Assembly: GCA_013420905.1 (NCBI GenBank)
Contig: JAAXNY010000001.1
Location: 2,852,001 to 2,916,000 of the forward strand
Direction of reading: 5' to 3'
From: Collybia mongolica
Taxonomy: Eukaryota; Basidiomycota; Agaricomycetes; Agaricales; Clitocybaceae
Length of the DNA stretch: 64,000 nt
Shown here: piece by piece, positions 37,866-47,333 of the stretch
Layout of the letters: the number at the start of each line of letters is the position of its first letter
Numbering within the stretch: the stretch's first letter is position 1
Program-made: the position numbers and the translations under genes
The notes under the pieces: model-generated
The model's database searches: none
What the model was told of the DNA's origin: nothing
The model's input: only the letters and a program-made list of their open reading frames with translations

Positions 37866-39470
37866 TTGTCTGATATTTGTGACAAGTAGTATACATGTAG
37901 TTTAGGTCAAAAAAAATACACTCAGCTATGCCCAGCATATGTTAAAGATTATCTAGCACAAAGGATTATGAAAATCCATTGAAAATTGAGTGAAGATGGC
38001 TTGGGTCACTAAAACTGGCCATTTTCAATGATTTTGATTATGTAATGCTCACACGGCAATAACCATGATTGCCCCTTCCCAGTAATATATTGTTGGTGAA
38101 GATACCAAAATAGATATACAAAAAACCCAAATTTTGGCCATGCAAAAACCTCACAGGAAAAACTTCAGAAAGTGTTTTTTTGGATGTATTTCAATGTCTT
38201 GAGTTTGAATCCAAAGTTGGTTTGGCCTCAAAAAATCCTGATCTTGCACTACACTATTGGCTGCTTTTGTTTATCCATAACTGTAGGTACATCAGATAAA
38301 CACTATGGAGATATGTCAGAAGCCTATATCAGCCTGCCAGGACTATGCAAGTGGTATAGGGATAAAGTGTCAGTAAGGAGTCAACTAGTATCTGCAATAG
38401 GGTAAGGGATATGTCACAAGGTAGGTAAGGTTATGACAAGATAGTCTTGAGGTGTATGGTAGCATATATATATATAATGAGGTAAGGTATATCTGAGTGA
38501 CTAGATGTGGGGCACATATATGCTCCCCTACACTATCCCCTTTCCAGGGTTCCAGTCTTGAATATTGAGGGGTTGACACTTGAAGCTGCAGCTGGAGGGA
38601 GGAAAGGATTCAGTTGTAAGCTCATATAATCTAGGTGAGTGTACTTTCCTTTGTCTTTGCACAAAGAGTGGGGACATGGCCTGAGTCTCATGTGGCAGCC
38701 TCATGGTGAGTGCATGTCACTCATTGAGAGTGAGGGGTTGGGAGGAGGCTGTGGTTTTGTTAAGAATCTGTCCTTGTACAAAACAGGAGGGGGAGCCAAC
38801 AGATGTTGTCCAGGGCATCAAGTGCTGCCAGGATCAGGCTTCTCAGCTGTCTCTTTCCATCCACACTCAGATTTTTGCTAGGGTTCTGGAAGAAACCCCT
38901 TATTTATCAACATCATAGTTTCTAACTTGCTCAAAAGGGTATGTTAAATATTGTTAATAACCAAATTAAAAAAGCAGTCTCACAGATCATTTGAATCTAT
39001 TAACCCCTATTAATGATTAATCACTAACCATCTCCCCACACACTGCTACCTCAGGACTGCATGGTAATGGCATAATCCCCTTTTTGCTCAGTTTATCTGG
39101 ACCATTTTGGGCAACTTTGGGTGATTTTGATCTGGATTTTTCACCTGGCCTCTGAAAGACTATTGGAAAATTATGGAAATAACAGTTTTTCTCATATTGC
39201 TCTAATACTATGTCCTAACATCATTATCATGGCTTTCTGCCTTGTGCATAGTCTTACAAGCTCTAAAAACCTTACTTGACTGATCTTACATCTCCAATTT
39301 TTGTTAATATGTTCTCAGAGAGTTCAGGAGAGGTTAATATCACTCAGAAGAAAGTAAAAGGGCCAGATGCAGTGCAGGAAAATGAAGAGGAAGGGCCTAA
39401 CTGGGATTGGTAGAGGGAGGTATCTTTTAATAATTTTTAACAATTTTTAACATGTTACTAACATGTTATT
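37866..39470. other. Right margin of the island, unassigned
   Basis: AT-rich, CpG-poor, no coding signal. A GGTAAGG-rich stretch and a polypyrimidine/CCCCTACACTATCCCC block lie near 38,400-38,545, and TTAATAAC/GTTACTAAC-type AT tracts near 38,940-39,020 and 39,430-39,475, which might be degraded element ends. Normal CpG density resumes at about 39,470. Confidence 0.4.
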
Positions 39471-40848
39471 AACGTCTGTGAATAACCCCCTCCATAGCTG
39501 ACCTGTTAGTTACTAACCTCGGAGTTTCTTCCTGAACCCTAATTTTTGCCCGCCTTCTACAGTCCGTGGGAAATAGTGGCCACGTGGTGGTTGCAGGGCC
39601 CTTTCACCGCACCCCGTTTTATTAACTTATACCATCTCTCAACATACTCTGTCAAACCCTGTCGCAAGAACCTGAGGCTTGTATGCTCGGCGCTAACATT
39701 CTAAACCTTTTCCCCTCGCCTGGTAACTCCTTGCGCACTCGAAAATTTTCTGAATAGATTGCACCATGGTCAACGCATCATGGTCAACGTTGTTCGGCAC
39801 CAATTTATAATGTGTTGGACTGACATTTTAACTATCAACTATATACATAGCACGTCTCTGCCCCTTTGAGGCCATAGTCTCTGGTTTCCTGATCTCAACA
39901 AGGTTTGTAGAGGGTGCTTGTGATTCGTGAAAGCAGCTTATTCAATTTCTGTCTACCCTCAGTCTGTATGGCCCATCACTATTGCTGACAGTCAATTCTA
40001 CAACGGTTCTACAATCGCGTCGGAGAGTCGACGGGGACCACAGGTTGGGGCAGCTTTCTTGACCAAAAAATTAACGATCCGTGGAAGGAGCCCCGACAAC
40101 ATTATAAGGGGTTAGATCTCTCGTGGCAACAGCGCTAGACATGGGATGAGTGAGTCCCTGTCGTAGTCCCAGCAAACCGACCACGCTAATACATTACATT
40201 CCCATCCTCGCCGTAACTGCGTGGTTGAAGCAATCAACTGTATGGTGCCCCACGGGAGTTGTCTGCCACACCATAGGACCGGCAGATCCCACAGACGCTG
40301 AGCTCGCCACGAGCAGAGACAATCCGCCAGAACAAAACGGTGCTTAATGGAAATGTGCATGCGATCATTTATTTGACTAAAAATATCTCTCACTTCGTTG
40401 GGGATCTCAACAATGCTACTTGACACGAATGCACGGCCTTGAGTGCCAGATTCCAAGGCAAGCGAGAACTATCCCGGCCCCTTCCACAGTGTTAGCTCTC
40501 TAGCACCGATCCGGAGTCCCTTGCTCCTAGCCACAGCGACGTCTTTGCCAGAAACGCAAACGAGTGAGCTAAGATGTAGATGTCTCGCTAATGGTCGTCT
40601 ATGAAATTGTCATATAAAATCTACTACGTGAGGGTCAAAAAGTATAGGGCGGGACGTTCACAATCCAGCGCCCCCGTCCGTCCGCGCTGGCCTGCCAGGG
40701 ACATGAATCCAAACACCTTTCTCATGTCTCCACGCGTTGATCAAAGGCCCCACAATCTAACCACCCGGCAGAGTTAACAAACTATCCCCGAAAAAAAAAA
40801 AAAAAAAGACTACACATACGTGCACGACCATTCCCCAACGCCCCACAC
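39471..40848. other. Intergenic, no recognisable gene
   Basis: Normal composition and only short open frames without domains. A 17-bp A-tract (about 40,791-40,807) lies just beyond the 3' end of the BTB gene. Confidence 0.5.
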
Positions 40849-41770
40849 CTATGGCTTCTTCTTCGGCGGCTGCTGCTTGCCCTTCTTATTCCCCGAAGAT
40901 CCTGAAAACAAAATAGTATCAGCTACAAGGCCCATTCAGACATCCCCCCTATCCTACGACGACCCACCCGTATCATCTACAGCCGACGTGTCCATCCCAA
41001 ACACCTCCCCGACCACCTTGAGAACCTCATCACGCGCCAGAGCCGCAAGAGGCGAGCCCCCAGGCGGACCCCCCGTCGCGGCGGGGACGGCGCGCAGGAG
41101 CTCGCGCGCCCTATATACACGCACCGTGGTCTTGATACCAAGCGCCTCCGCCTCCTCATCGCTGGGCGGCTCTGCGCGCACGCACAGGCGAGCGTACAGG
41201 GGGACAAGCGCCGCGGGGCCGGCGTCGTATACCTGGTATAGCGCAATGCGCGGGACGATGTCGAGCTCGTGCTTTTGCAGCTCGCGGACGGCGAGGTGCT
41301 TGACTTGAGTGAATTCCCAGGTGTGGGCGAGGGCGAGGATAGTTGTCCAGTCGGAGATTTTGAGGTCGAAGAGGGTGTAGGTGCTGTGGGTGTGGGTTAG
41401 TGGGGGCGGCGGCGGGAGTGGGGCGCTTACGGGTTGTAAAATATCCCGAGGAGTTTAGTGAAATCTTCGAGCGGGACGTCGATGGTAATGGCCGTCGAGT
41501 CGGTGTATCCGTGGGGCGACCCTCCCTCAGCGGCGGGGAGGACTTGTTCGCGAAAAACTCGCGACTCCCGGTCAAAAAAATAGCGGTGGACTCGGATGAG
41601 CACACCGCCGACCTTTCGAGGTGTGGGTCATTGGCTGTTGGCGTAACGCTTTTTGAAAGGGGGGGGGGACTTACAAGAAACGTGAGGTCGGCGCCGGAGA
41701 TATAAAATATTTCATGCCGTTTCAATTCCTTGAAGTTGGGGTCATCTGATGGGGATGGGGGTGGGGGCAT
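40849..41770 (-). CDS. BTB/POZ domain protein
   Basis: Predicted 248-residue protein of the basidiomycete BTB family. Exons on the minus strand: 41,770-41,675, 41,612-41,431, 41,383-40,968 and 40,901-40,849. All junctions keep frame. The first exon gives LKRHEIFYISGADLTFL, followed by IRVHRYFFDRESRVFRE (BTB core), an acidic loop, PLEDFTKLLGIFYNP, then the helical part TTILALAHTWEFTQVKHLAV and IALYQVYD. This order matches the expanded agaricomycete BTB proteins, thought to act as adaptors for cullin-3 type ubiquitin ligases or other scaffolds. The C-terminal exon is a short Lys/Pro/Gln-rich basic tail. In one longer frame the second exon is not spliced properly; the spliced model is preferred because it restores the BTB core. 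Partner unknown. Confidence 0.82.
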
Positions 41771-42781
41771 TGCGCGGTCGGTGGAGTGTCACGGAGACGG
41801 GGGAGTGGTAGTATGTATGAGAATATTTACTGGCAGCCCTTTTTAACACCCTCTCCCTTACTTGGATTGATAATTTTTATGTATACGGTGCGCGTGGGCG
41901 TCTGTGCTCCCCCTTCATGCGGCGGTTCTTTCGAATATTCCAGTGTCCCAAAAGGCGCGCGCATGGCCCAGGTGGGCAGGCGAAAGGTCTATTATGTATG
42001 TAGTTGCCATGTGAAGCCCGTTGTTATTGATTAGAAGAAGATCTGGAAAGGTTGATTGAAGGTAGGGGAATTTAGATGGAATTGGAGTCGCCGCCTCGTG
42101 TCGATGGGGACTGGTTTCGTGGGGTGCCCAAGCCTTCTCGCTGTGGCCATACGCCGCACGGGAAGTACTTGCCACGATGTAGTTTTACGTAGGTGGGTGT
42201 TTGCAAATTGAATTTTTTTTTTCGTGGTGTGGACGGCGCGATTGCGCCTTGGACTTGGCATTGGTGCTGGACTACGCGTTGGTTGAAGGTGGGGAGGTCC
42301 AGGCAGGAGTAAGACAGCGCTTGTGATACGGGTGGCATGCAGATGGAAATCGAAGAATCAAGATACGTATGATAAGCGCTTACGGCGACTTGGAGGATCC
42401 TGTTGCGAAGAGATTAATTAGTATTGAGGACCCCCAGCCACACCCAAATCAAATAATCTTATAACTAGTCGTGGTGTCAGTTTCCAATAATTCTGGGATG
42501 CTACATGTCCTGAATTTAAGAGAACAAAAAGCGCCACAACAATGTATATTGAGAAGACGAGGGCCAGCTCTGGAAGACGCGACGCGTGGATAACTACCAC
42601 CTTGACCACCCCTCCCGCATCCCATTCTCCTGGTCATCACCCGAGAAGGAGAGATCGGACATCGATACTGGAAACGCGGCAAAGGACTCCATGGTAGTCT
42701 ATCGCACTAGCACTCTTTTCATCATTGATCTTCGGAACCTGCAAGCTCGAAGGACGTTGTTGGGGTGCGCGATGATGAAGA
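41771..42781. other. Intergenic between BTB and URM1 genes
   Basis: Contains the promoter side of the BTB gene (minus strand) and the 3' side of URM1. No gene-like frame. A short T-tract lies at about 42,213-42,222. Confidence 0.5.
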
Positions 42782-43205
42782 TCACCCGCCGTGGAGGGTG
42801 GAGATAAAGACCACCTCGTCGCCGTCCTTGAGGACGTACTCTCCCTCGCCCTCGAGCTCCCAGTCGGTATCATTAATGAGGACGAGGATTCCGGGGCGGC
42901 TGCGGGGTTCAAGTTTAGTTGGGGAACTCGATAGAGGGTCTAGGAACATACACGGTGTCGGCCTCGATGAAGAGCTCCTCGCGCTCTTTGAGGAGATGGT
43001 CACGCATGTGGTGGATTAGGTAGGTGATGTCGGCGGGTTTTGTCTGGATGGGGTCTTGTAGCTGGTCAGGGGTGGAGGGGGGGCTGGGGGAGGTACGGTT
43101 GTCGAGGGGGACGATGGCGGGGATGGAGAGGGAGTAGGAGCGCTGGTTGGCGAAGAGCAGCTCGAGACCGCCGCCGAATTCGATTTTGAGGGAGATGGTC
43201 GACAT
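42782..43205 (-). CDS. URM1: Ubiquitin-related modifier Urm1
   Basis: Predicted 123-residue beta-grasp protein. Urm1 is activated as a C-terminal thiocarboxylate and delivers sulfur for 2-thiolation of wobble uridine in cytosolic tRNAs; it can also be conjugated to proteins. Two exons on the minus strand, 43,205-42,952 and 42,899-42,782; the 52-bp intron splits a Val codon. Seen: the N-terminal strand [13 protein letters not shown], the conserved [20 protein letters not shown] block, [16 protein letters not shown] and the obligatory C-terminal [13 protein letters not shown] ending in Gly-Gly. A Pro/Ser-rich insert (about residues 33-57) makes it longer than the roughly 100-residue yeast protein. 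Longer upstream frames start at 43,289, but the ATG at 43,205 gives the family N-terminus. Confidence 0.95.
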
Positions 43206-43299
43206 TGTGGAGGCGCGGATGAGGATAAGCGATGTCTGTGATGAGGAGTAGTGAGGAGTCGGAAGGTGGGCGGGGGAAGGGCAGGGCAAGGGTGATCAT

Positions 43300-43373
43300 G
43301 GGCACATGGTGTAGTTGGTTATCACGCCTGCTTAGCATGCGGGCGGTCCCCGGTTCAATTCCGGGTGTGTCCA
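43300..43373 (+). tRNA. tRNA-Ala (anticodon AGC)
   Basis: Cloverleaf folded by hand: acceptor stem GGGCACA/TGTGTCC with one G-U pair, D arm around GTGTAGTTGGTTATCAC (A box), anticodon stem CCTGC/GCGGG with loop TTAGCAT (anticodon AGC), T arm CCCGG-TTCAATT-CCGGG (B box GGTTCAATTCC) and discriminator A. There is no intron. A CTGTTTT pol III stop follows directly. It lies 94 bp upstream of the divergent URM1 start. Confidence 0.95.
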
Positions 43374-43485
43374 CTGTTTTGGTCGTTGATGACGTAGGAC
43401 TGGATCTGATGACGTCACGGGGTTGGGGTTGAGTATATGGACAGCTTGAAACGACATGTGAGTATATGTTGGACAGGCTGCTACG

Positions 43486-44597
43486 ATGGACAACCTTCCA
43501 GTGGACATGTCCCATCCTTCGGTGAGAGACTACATGGCTCTCGTTCGACTCCAGGTCCTCACTCCCCTCTCGCTCCTCATCAACGTCGCCGCCGTCGCAT
43601 TCTGCGCTACCATCGCCAACCCCAACATCCGCGACATCCTCCGTGTCAGACCCACCGCCATCTCTCCCTCACCCACAGCCCTCGCCGTCTATGTCGCCGT
43701 CATATATATCACACAAATCGGCTATTGTCTCCTTCTCGTCCTTGCCTCCAAGCCCGAGACAAAACGTACCCTCACCAAAGGTGTCGGTCTCTCCCTTATC
43801 TTTGCCAACTGGGTCATGGCCCTCTGGGCCGCCGCCTGGATCCTCCAGTTCTTCGTCATCGCTGCTGTACTCCAGGGCCTCCTCATCCTCTTCCTGCTCT
43901 ATTCCAACATTGCCTTGCTCGTGTACCACCCTCCCACCCGCGAACGCCCCATCGACACCGCACTCATCCACGCCCCGCTCCGCTTCTTCCTCGTTCTGCC
44001 TCTCAATATCCTCTTTCCCCTCTGTCTTTTGTAAGTCCTGTCCACAAGTTTATCATCACACTCACTCACTCACTCACTCAACCCACCTCCACCCAGCATT
44101 GCACTCGGCCTCGCGTACCACCCCACGCCCGGTGGCCAGCCTACAGACTACTCCAAGTGGCATGCCTGGGCAGGATTCGCAGTCGTCATAGCCACCAACC
44201 TCGTCGGCCTCGTCGTCGTTGCCATCCGCCGCGACATCGTGTGGTGCATCGCCGCCACTTGGATATGCATCAGCATATGGATCGACGGCGTCAAGCCTGC
44301 TCCAGTTTATGTCTGTACTCTGCTTTCACCCCTTTTTCGTTCATGCTTCTTACCATCGTTGCTTAGATCACAACACTGACGTTCACAGTTCTCTATCCCA
44401 TTGCGCTTCTCGCGTCCTACATACACGACCGCTTTTACGGACCACGTCCCGTCGTCCTTGAAGGAGAAGATACGCTGCACCACAACCCGCCTCAACCCCC
44501 TAGAGCCGTGTCTGGTGATGCGCGCGAGGTCGACGTCGAGGCACTATGGGGGTAGGCCGTATGTGCGGGAATAATGAACGTAGCCCCTAGCTTATGA
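43486..44597 (+). CDS. Multi-pass membrane protein of unknown function
   Basis: Predicted ~329 residues with seven or eight hydrophobic helices. Exons: 43,486-44,030, 44,097-44,310 and 44,367 to about 44,597. Helices lie near residues 25-45, 66-88, 98-120, 122-148, 163-190, 205-225, 228-247 and 255-273; the tail GPRPVVLEGEDTLHHNPP is cytosolic-like. Intron 1 contains a (CACT)n microsatellite. The last exon's frame is certain up to about residue 300. Beyond that, the +1 frame would give a more protein-like ending (REVDVEALWG-stop at 44,553), so the terminus is uncertain. It looks like a fungal family of uncharacterised membrane proteins (possibly DUF1774-like, unproven). It lacks features I would expect of the Ste3 pheromone receptor despite lying next to pheromone-like genes. 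Confidence 0.7.
44071..44090. repeat. (CACT)n microsatellite in an intron
   Basis: About five CACT/CTCA units inside intron 1 of the membrane-protein gene, between donor and acceptor. No effect on the frame is expected. Confidence 0.8.
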
Positions 44598-45487
44598 TCT
44601 CACATATGTGTACCCTATCCTACCTTGACAGTATAAGAACTTGCATGCATACTCAGAGAACTTTATACTGAGAGTAGGTCACGATGAGCAGCGAGAAACA
44701 AGCACTTATTGAACGTTGACGATTAAGTACCGCACTTTGGGGGTGACTCGAATTGTTCTGTACGGCGATCATGGTAGGTCAATAGGTGGCAAGTTCTAGT
44801 CTCGTTTCCGTCGTCCACCCCCCGACCGGATGGACAAGGTGTACAAACACGTGGACCCGCTGCGGGCTCGGAACCAAACTCGGACGCGGCATAACAAAAA
44901 AAATAACTTTCGCTTAAGAGCCTTGTTCCGTCCCTCAACAAGATCGGGTCGCCCGTCTTCGCCATCTCAATGGGCACCCGTATCGGCATCGCTGTGAATC
45001 CACGTCCACCGACCAACTACATAGAATAGGTACATACGTAGATCTGACGCGTGCCTTGGCCCCCGTCTGCCTTATTGTTGTTCAACCCGCAACCCTCCTC
45101 TACGCGTCTTTTAGAATCCGGACGGTGATTTGCGCGCTATTGGCTCCCTTAAGCTTTAACCTTTCGTAGGCCCATCCATACGGAATCATCCAAGCGTAAG
45201 GATCCCAATTGTGATTTATCTGAAAAAAAATTCCAACTTCCAAGGCGAGATGACGCGATGACGCGATAGTGCGATGGCCGATCTTGTCTCGTCCCCCCAA
45301 GGCCCACCGGTACCGGCGCCCCGTCGTTCAACAAAGCAAAGCACCTGCAGCTATTAGCGCCGCTTTGTCACGGGCGACCGCACCGCTATATATTGTCCAA
45401 GCGGACTGGGGCCTTGCAGCAGGATCCCAATTGTTTCTTTCGAGGATGGCCAGCGTCGGCCTGGTCCCTCTCCCCTATCCTGTAGCC
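44598..45487. other. Intergenic, no recognisable gene
   Basis: Short open frames only; none shows a domain. The right end leads into the promoter of the first pheromone-like gene. Confidence 0.5.
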
Positions 45488-45496
45488 TATAAAAAG
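45488..45496 (+). promoter_or_regulatory. TATA box of pheromone-precursor-like gene 1
   Basis: TATAAAAAG lies about 100 bp upstream of the ATG at 45,597. The second pheromone-like gene has a similar box at a similar distance, which supports both being promoters. Confidence 0.55.
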
Positions 45497-45533
45497 ACCC
45501 CATTGCAGATGGTGCAAGGCCCCAGGCTTGTCT

Positions 45534-45562
45534 ACCACCACCACCACCACCACCACCACCAC
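45534..45562. repeat. (ACC)n microsatellite in the 5' leader
   Basis: Nine or ten ACC units between the TATA box and the ATG of pheromone-like gene 1, so probably transcribed. The second gene lacks it. Confidence 0.85.
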
Positions 45563-45596
45563 ACCCCAACACTTTCTTGTCCCCACACTATCTACA

Positions 45597-45782
45597 ATGG
45601 ACTCTTTCACCATCACCAACCTCGTCGCCACCACCGACGCCCAGCCCACGAACGAGGAGGGCGGCGGCGGCGGCAGCACCGTGTACTGCGTCGTCTTTGC
45701 GCGCGCCGAGGAGTCCACCGTCGTCGTCGTCGATGAGGAGGGCGGCGGGGGCGGCAGCACGGTTTATTGCGTCGTCGCGTAA
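45597..45782 (+). CDS. Lipopeptide mating-pheromone precursor, tandem-unit type (gene 1)
   Basis: Intronless 61-residue precursor. Basidiomycete pheromone genes encode short peptides that are farnesylated and carboxymethylated at a C-terminal CaaX box, cut at the N side, exported, and sensed by Ste3-type receptors. Seen: the MDSFTITNLVA start common to agaricomycete precursors and the end CVVA, a proper CaaX. Unusually, the pheromone-like block EEGGGGGSTVYCVV occurs twice, at residues about 20-33 and 47-60. The first copy ends CVVF and is followed by the linker ARAEESTVVVVD; only the second has a terminal CaaX. Acidic EE pairs precede both copies and could be the N-terminal processing site. 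Partner receptor not seen in the window. It might instead be a non-mating pheromone-like peptide. Confidence 0.8.
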   Translation: MDSFTITNLVATTDAQPTNEEGGGGGSTVYCVVFARAEESTVVVVDEEGGGGGSTVYCVVA

Positions 45783-47057
45783 AAAGTCGCGGTGCACTTG
45801 TCGTGAAGGCAGAGGCAGAGTGTGCGCGCGCGCATGTACTGGCTGCATGACATTGGGTTATTAGGTACGTTTCGGGGTCTTTTTCTTCTTTTTTGGAGGG
45901 TTCTGATCAGATGGTTTATTTTTGGTTTTGGTTTTTTGGCGGGTAGATCTGAGAGTTATTATTTGTTTAACACATTCGTCCTTGTTCTATGCACTACTTC
46001 GACTTCGACATTGACATTTCACCATTTTTTCGACGCGCTCGGCGTTTTCTTATTAGCGGGAGGGTTTGGCCATGGGTTCGGAGGGGCAAAGACGGGGATC
46101 GTCGTTGGCCGCTTCGTTTAATAGTCTCGCCTGGGGTTGCGGTTCAAGTTAGCTTACTGTAGCTTGGATAGGCACTTGGATGGGATGAGTGGTTGTTTAT
46201 CTTTTTGTTTTTTTTTTATGTTATCGGTTCGGACTTGGTTGGATTATGTTGAGCGGCGAGGACAGTTCTATACGTACTTCTTTCGTAACTTATTTTATTT
46301 TGTTATATTCGTGAACAATATTTCTTTTTTTTGTGTTATTTGGCTTCTTTGATGACTCGTGGATAAGCTGGCCGTGGAGCTAAGGCTAACGCTCGTGCGT
46401 CTCACGGGAGTTTGCCAAAAAAAATGTATTATGCGGACGCACGAACGTGAGATGGGTAGAGCGATAGTGTCACTGACGCGCCTTTTGAAAGGAAGGCTGG
46501 AAACGCGTGAGGAGTATTCAATTATACAGGGCCTTTTTGTTTCTCGACCACGCGAGGGCGCAGCGTATGTGAAAGATCAATGTAGCGTTAAGGCAGAGAG
46601 GAAGGTGTCTATATACATACGAGTGTTGCTTGTTAGGCAGAGGCCCTAGAATCGCGAGACGCGTCCAATCCTGTAGCCTCCCCCCAAGTCGCGCGAAGAT
46701 ACGCAAGTGTACTCCAAAGAAATCTGAGTTGATTATACAACTAATAGTACAACATTTCCAACCCATCCTACCCAAGATATCCACCCTAGAAAATATCATT
46801 ACACCCAAGTAATAAAAAAAGCGGGGTTGACAAATAAGCCTTGGTAGAACAATCTCCTCCCCCCCCCCCGTTCGTTCCCTCCACAACGCCTGTAAACAAA
46901 TTGCATTTGAAGTCGAAGTCGAAATGATGTGCAGTGATAGTGTTAATAATGATAATGCTGGTGATGATGATCTACGGTGGTCGGCGTCAGAACCGCAATT
47001 TCTAAAGAGGGAGGGCGGAGAACTCACATCATTCCATGTGGTACGAATCGTTAAGAT
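45783..47057. other. Spacer between the two pheromone-like genes
   Basis: About 1.3 kb between the two convergent stops, presumably containing both 3' UTRs. T-rich in the left part. A 169-codon minus frame (46,518-47,027) has no domain or helix pattern and is not called. No receptor fragment could be recognised. Confidence 0.5.
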
Positions 47058-47237
47058 TCAAGCAACGACGCAGTAAACGGTGGTGCCTCCACCGTCGCCC
47101 TCTTCATCGACGACGGTGGACTCCTCGGCGCGCGCAAAGACGACGCAGTAGACAGTGCTGCCGCCTCCACCGTCCTCCTCGTTGGTGGGGTGGGAGTCAG
47201 CGGTAGCAACAAGATTGGCGACGGTGAAAGAGTCCAT
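47058..47237 (-). CDS. Lipopeptide mating-pheromone precursor, tandem-unit type (gene 2)
   Basis: Intronless 59-residue precursor, paralogue of the gene at 45,597 and facing it. It starts MDSFTVANLVATADSHPTNE, carries a first unit EEDGGGGSTVYCVVF, the linker ARAEESTVV, and a second unit DEEGDGGGTTVYCVVA ending in a CaaX box. Relative to gene 1, the linker is two Val shorter and several Gly are replaced by Asp, so the two would release related but not identical peptides. The longer frame upstream (start at 47,606) crosses the TATA box and is not used. The ATG chosen aligns with gene 1. Function is inferred from the family layout. Confidence 0.8.
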   Translation of the reverse strand: MDSFTVANLVATADSHPTNEEDGGGGSTVYCVVFARAEESTVVDEEGDGGGTTVYCVVA

Positions 47238-47324
47238 TTGTAAAAGCGGAGAGGGCGCGTGAGGATGAGAGGGCGAAGAAGACTTGGTAGGCGAGCCTAT
47301 GAAGTTTTCTTGTGCTGCGGGGCA

Positions 47325-47333
47325 GTATTTATA
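47325..47333 (-). promoter_or_regulatory. TATA box of pheromone-precursor-like gene 2
   Basis: TATAAATA on the minus strand lies about 90 bp upstream of the ATG at 47,237, matching the arrangement of gene 1. Confidence 0.55.

Larger units (their letters stand above)
22670..39470. mobile_element. CpG-depleted, AT-rich island of nested dead transposons
   Basis: From about 22,670 to 39,470 the sequence becomes AT-rich, and CpG dinucleotides are nearly absent: reading by eye I find only isolated examples over roughly 16.8 kb, whereas both flanks have many per line. Every coding-like segment inside is broken by stops or frameshifts, and recognisable pieces belong to mobile elements (RNase H of a retrotransposon, a transposase-like ORF, inverted and tandem repeats). 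Boundaries are set by the composition change, accurate to about 100 bp. I found no unifying terminal repeats, so this is probably a nest of insertions rather than one element. Confidence 0.8.

Noticed and set aside
22670..39470. Classical ascomycete RIP as the cause of the composition change
   Set aside because: The dominant signal is loss of CpG, not CpA, and basidiomycetes generally lack canonical RIP. CpG deamination is the simpler reading, though some CpA changes are noted separately.
22670..39470. Single giant transposon spanning the whole island
   Set aside because: No matching terminal repeats or target duplication at the two composition borders, and elements inside run in both orientations.
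40112..40456. Cys/Trp-containing minus-strand ORF of 114 codons
   Set aside because: No recognisable domain, no signal peptide, and an equally long frame on the other strand; not supported as a gene.
43486..44597. Membrane protein as a Ste3-type pheromone receptor
   Set aside because: It has seven or eight helices and lies near pheromone-like genes, but loop lengths and residues do not match Ste3-type receptors as I know them, so it is called unknown. A PF02076 search would decide.
44723..45016. 97-codon minus-strand ORF
   Set aside because: Protein-like in places but without any domain, start context or neighbour to support it.
46518..47027. 169-codon minus-strand ORF between the pheromone genes
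   Set aside because: No domain, no helix periodicity, and it lies where the 3' UTRs of the two genes should be. Probably chance.
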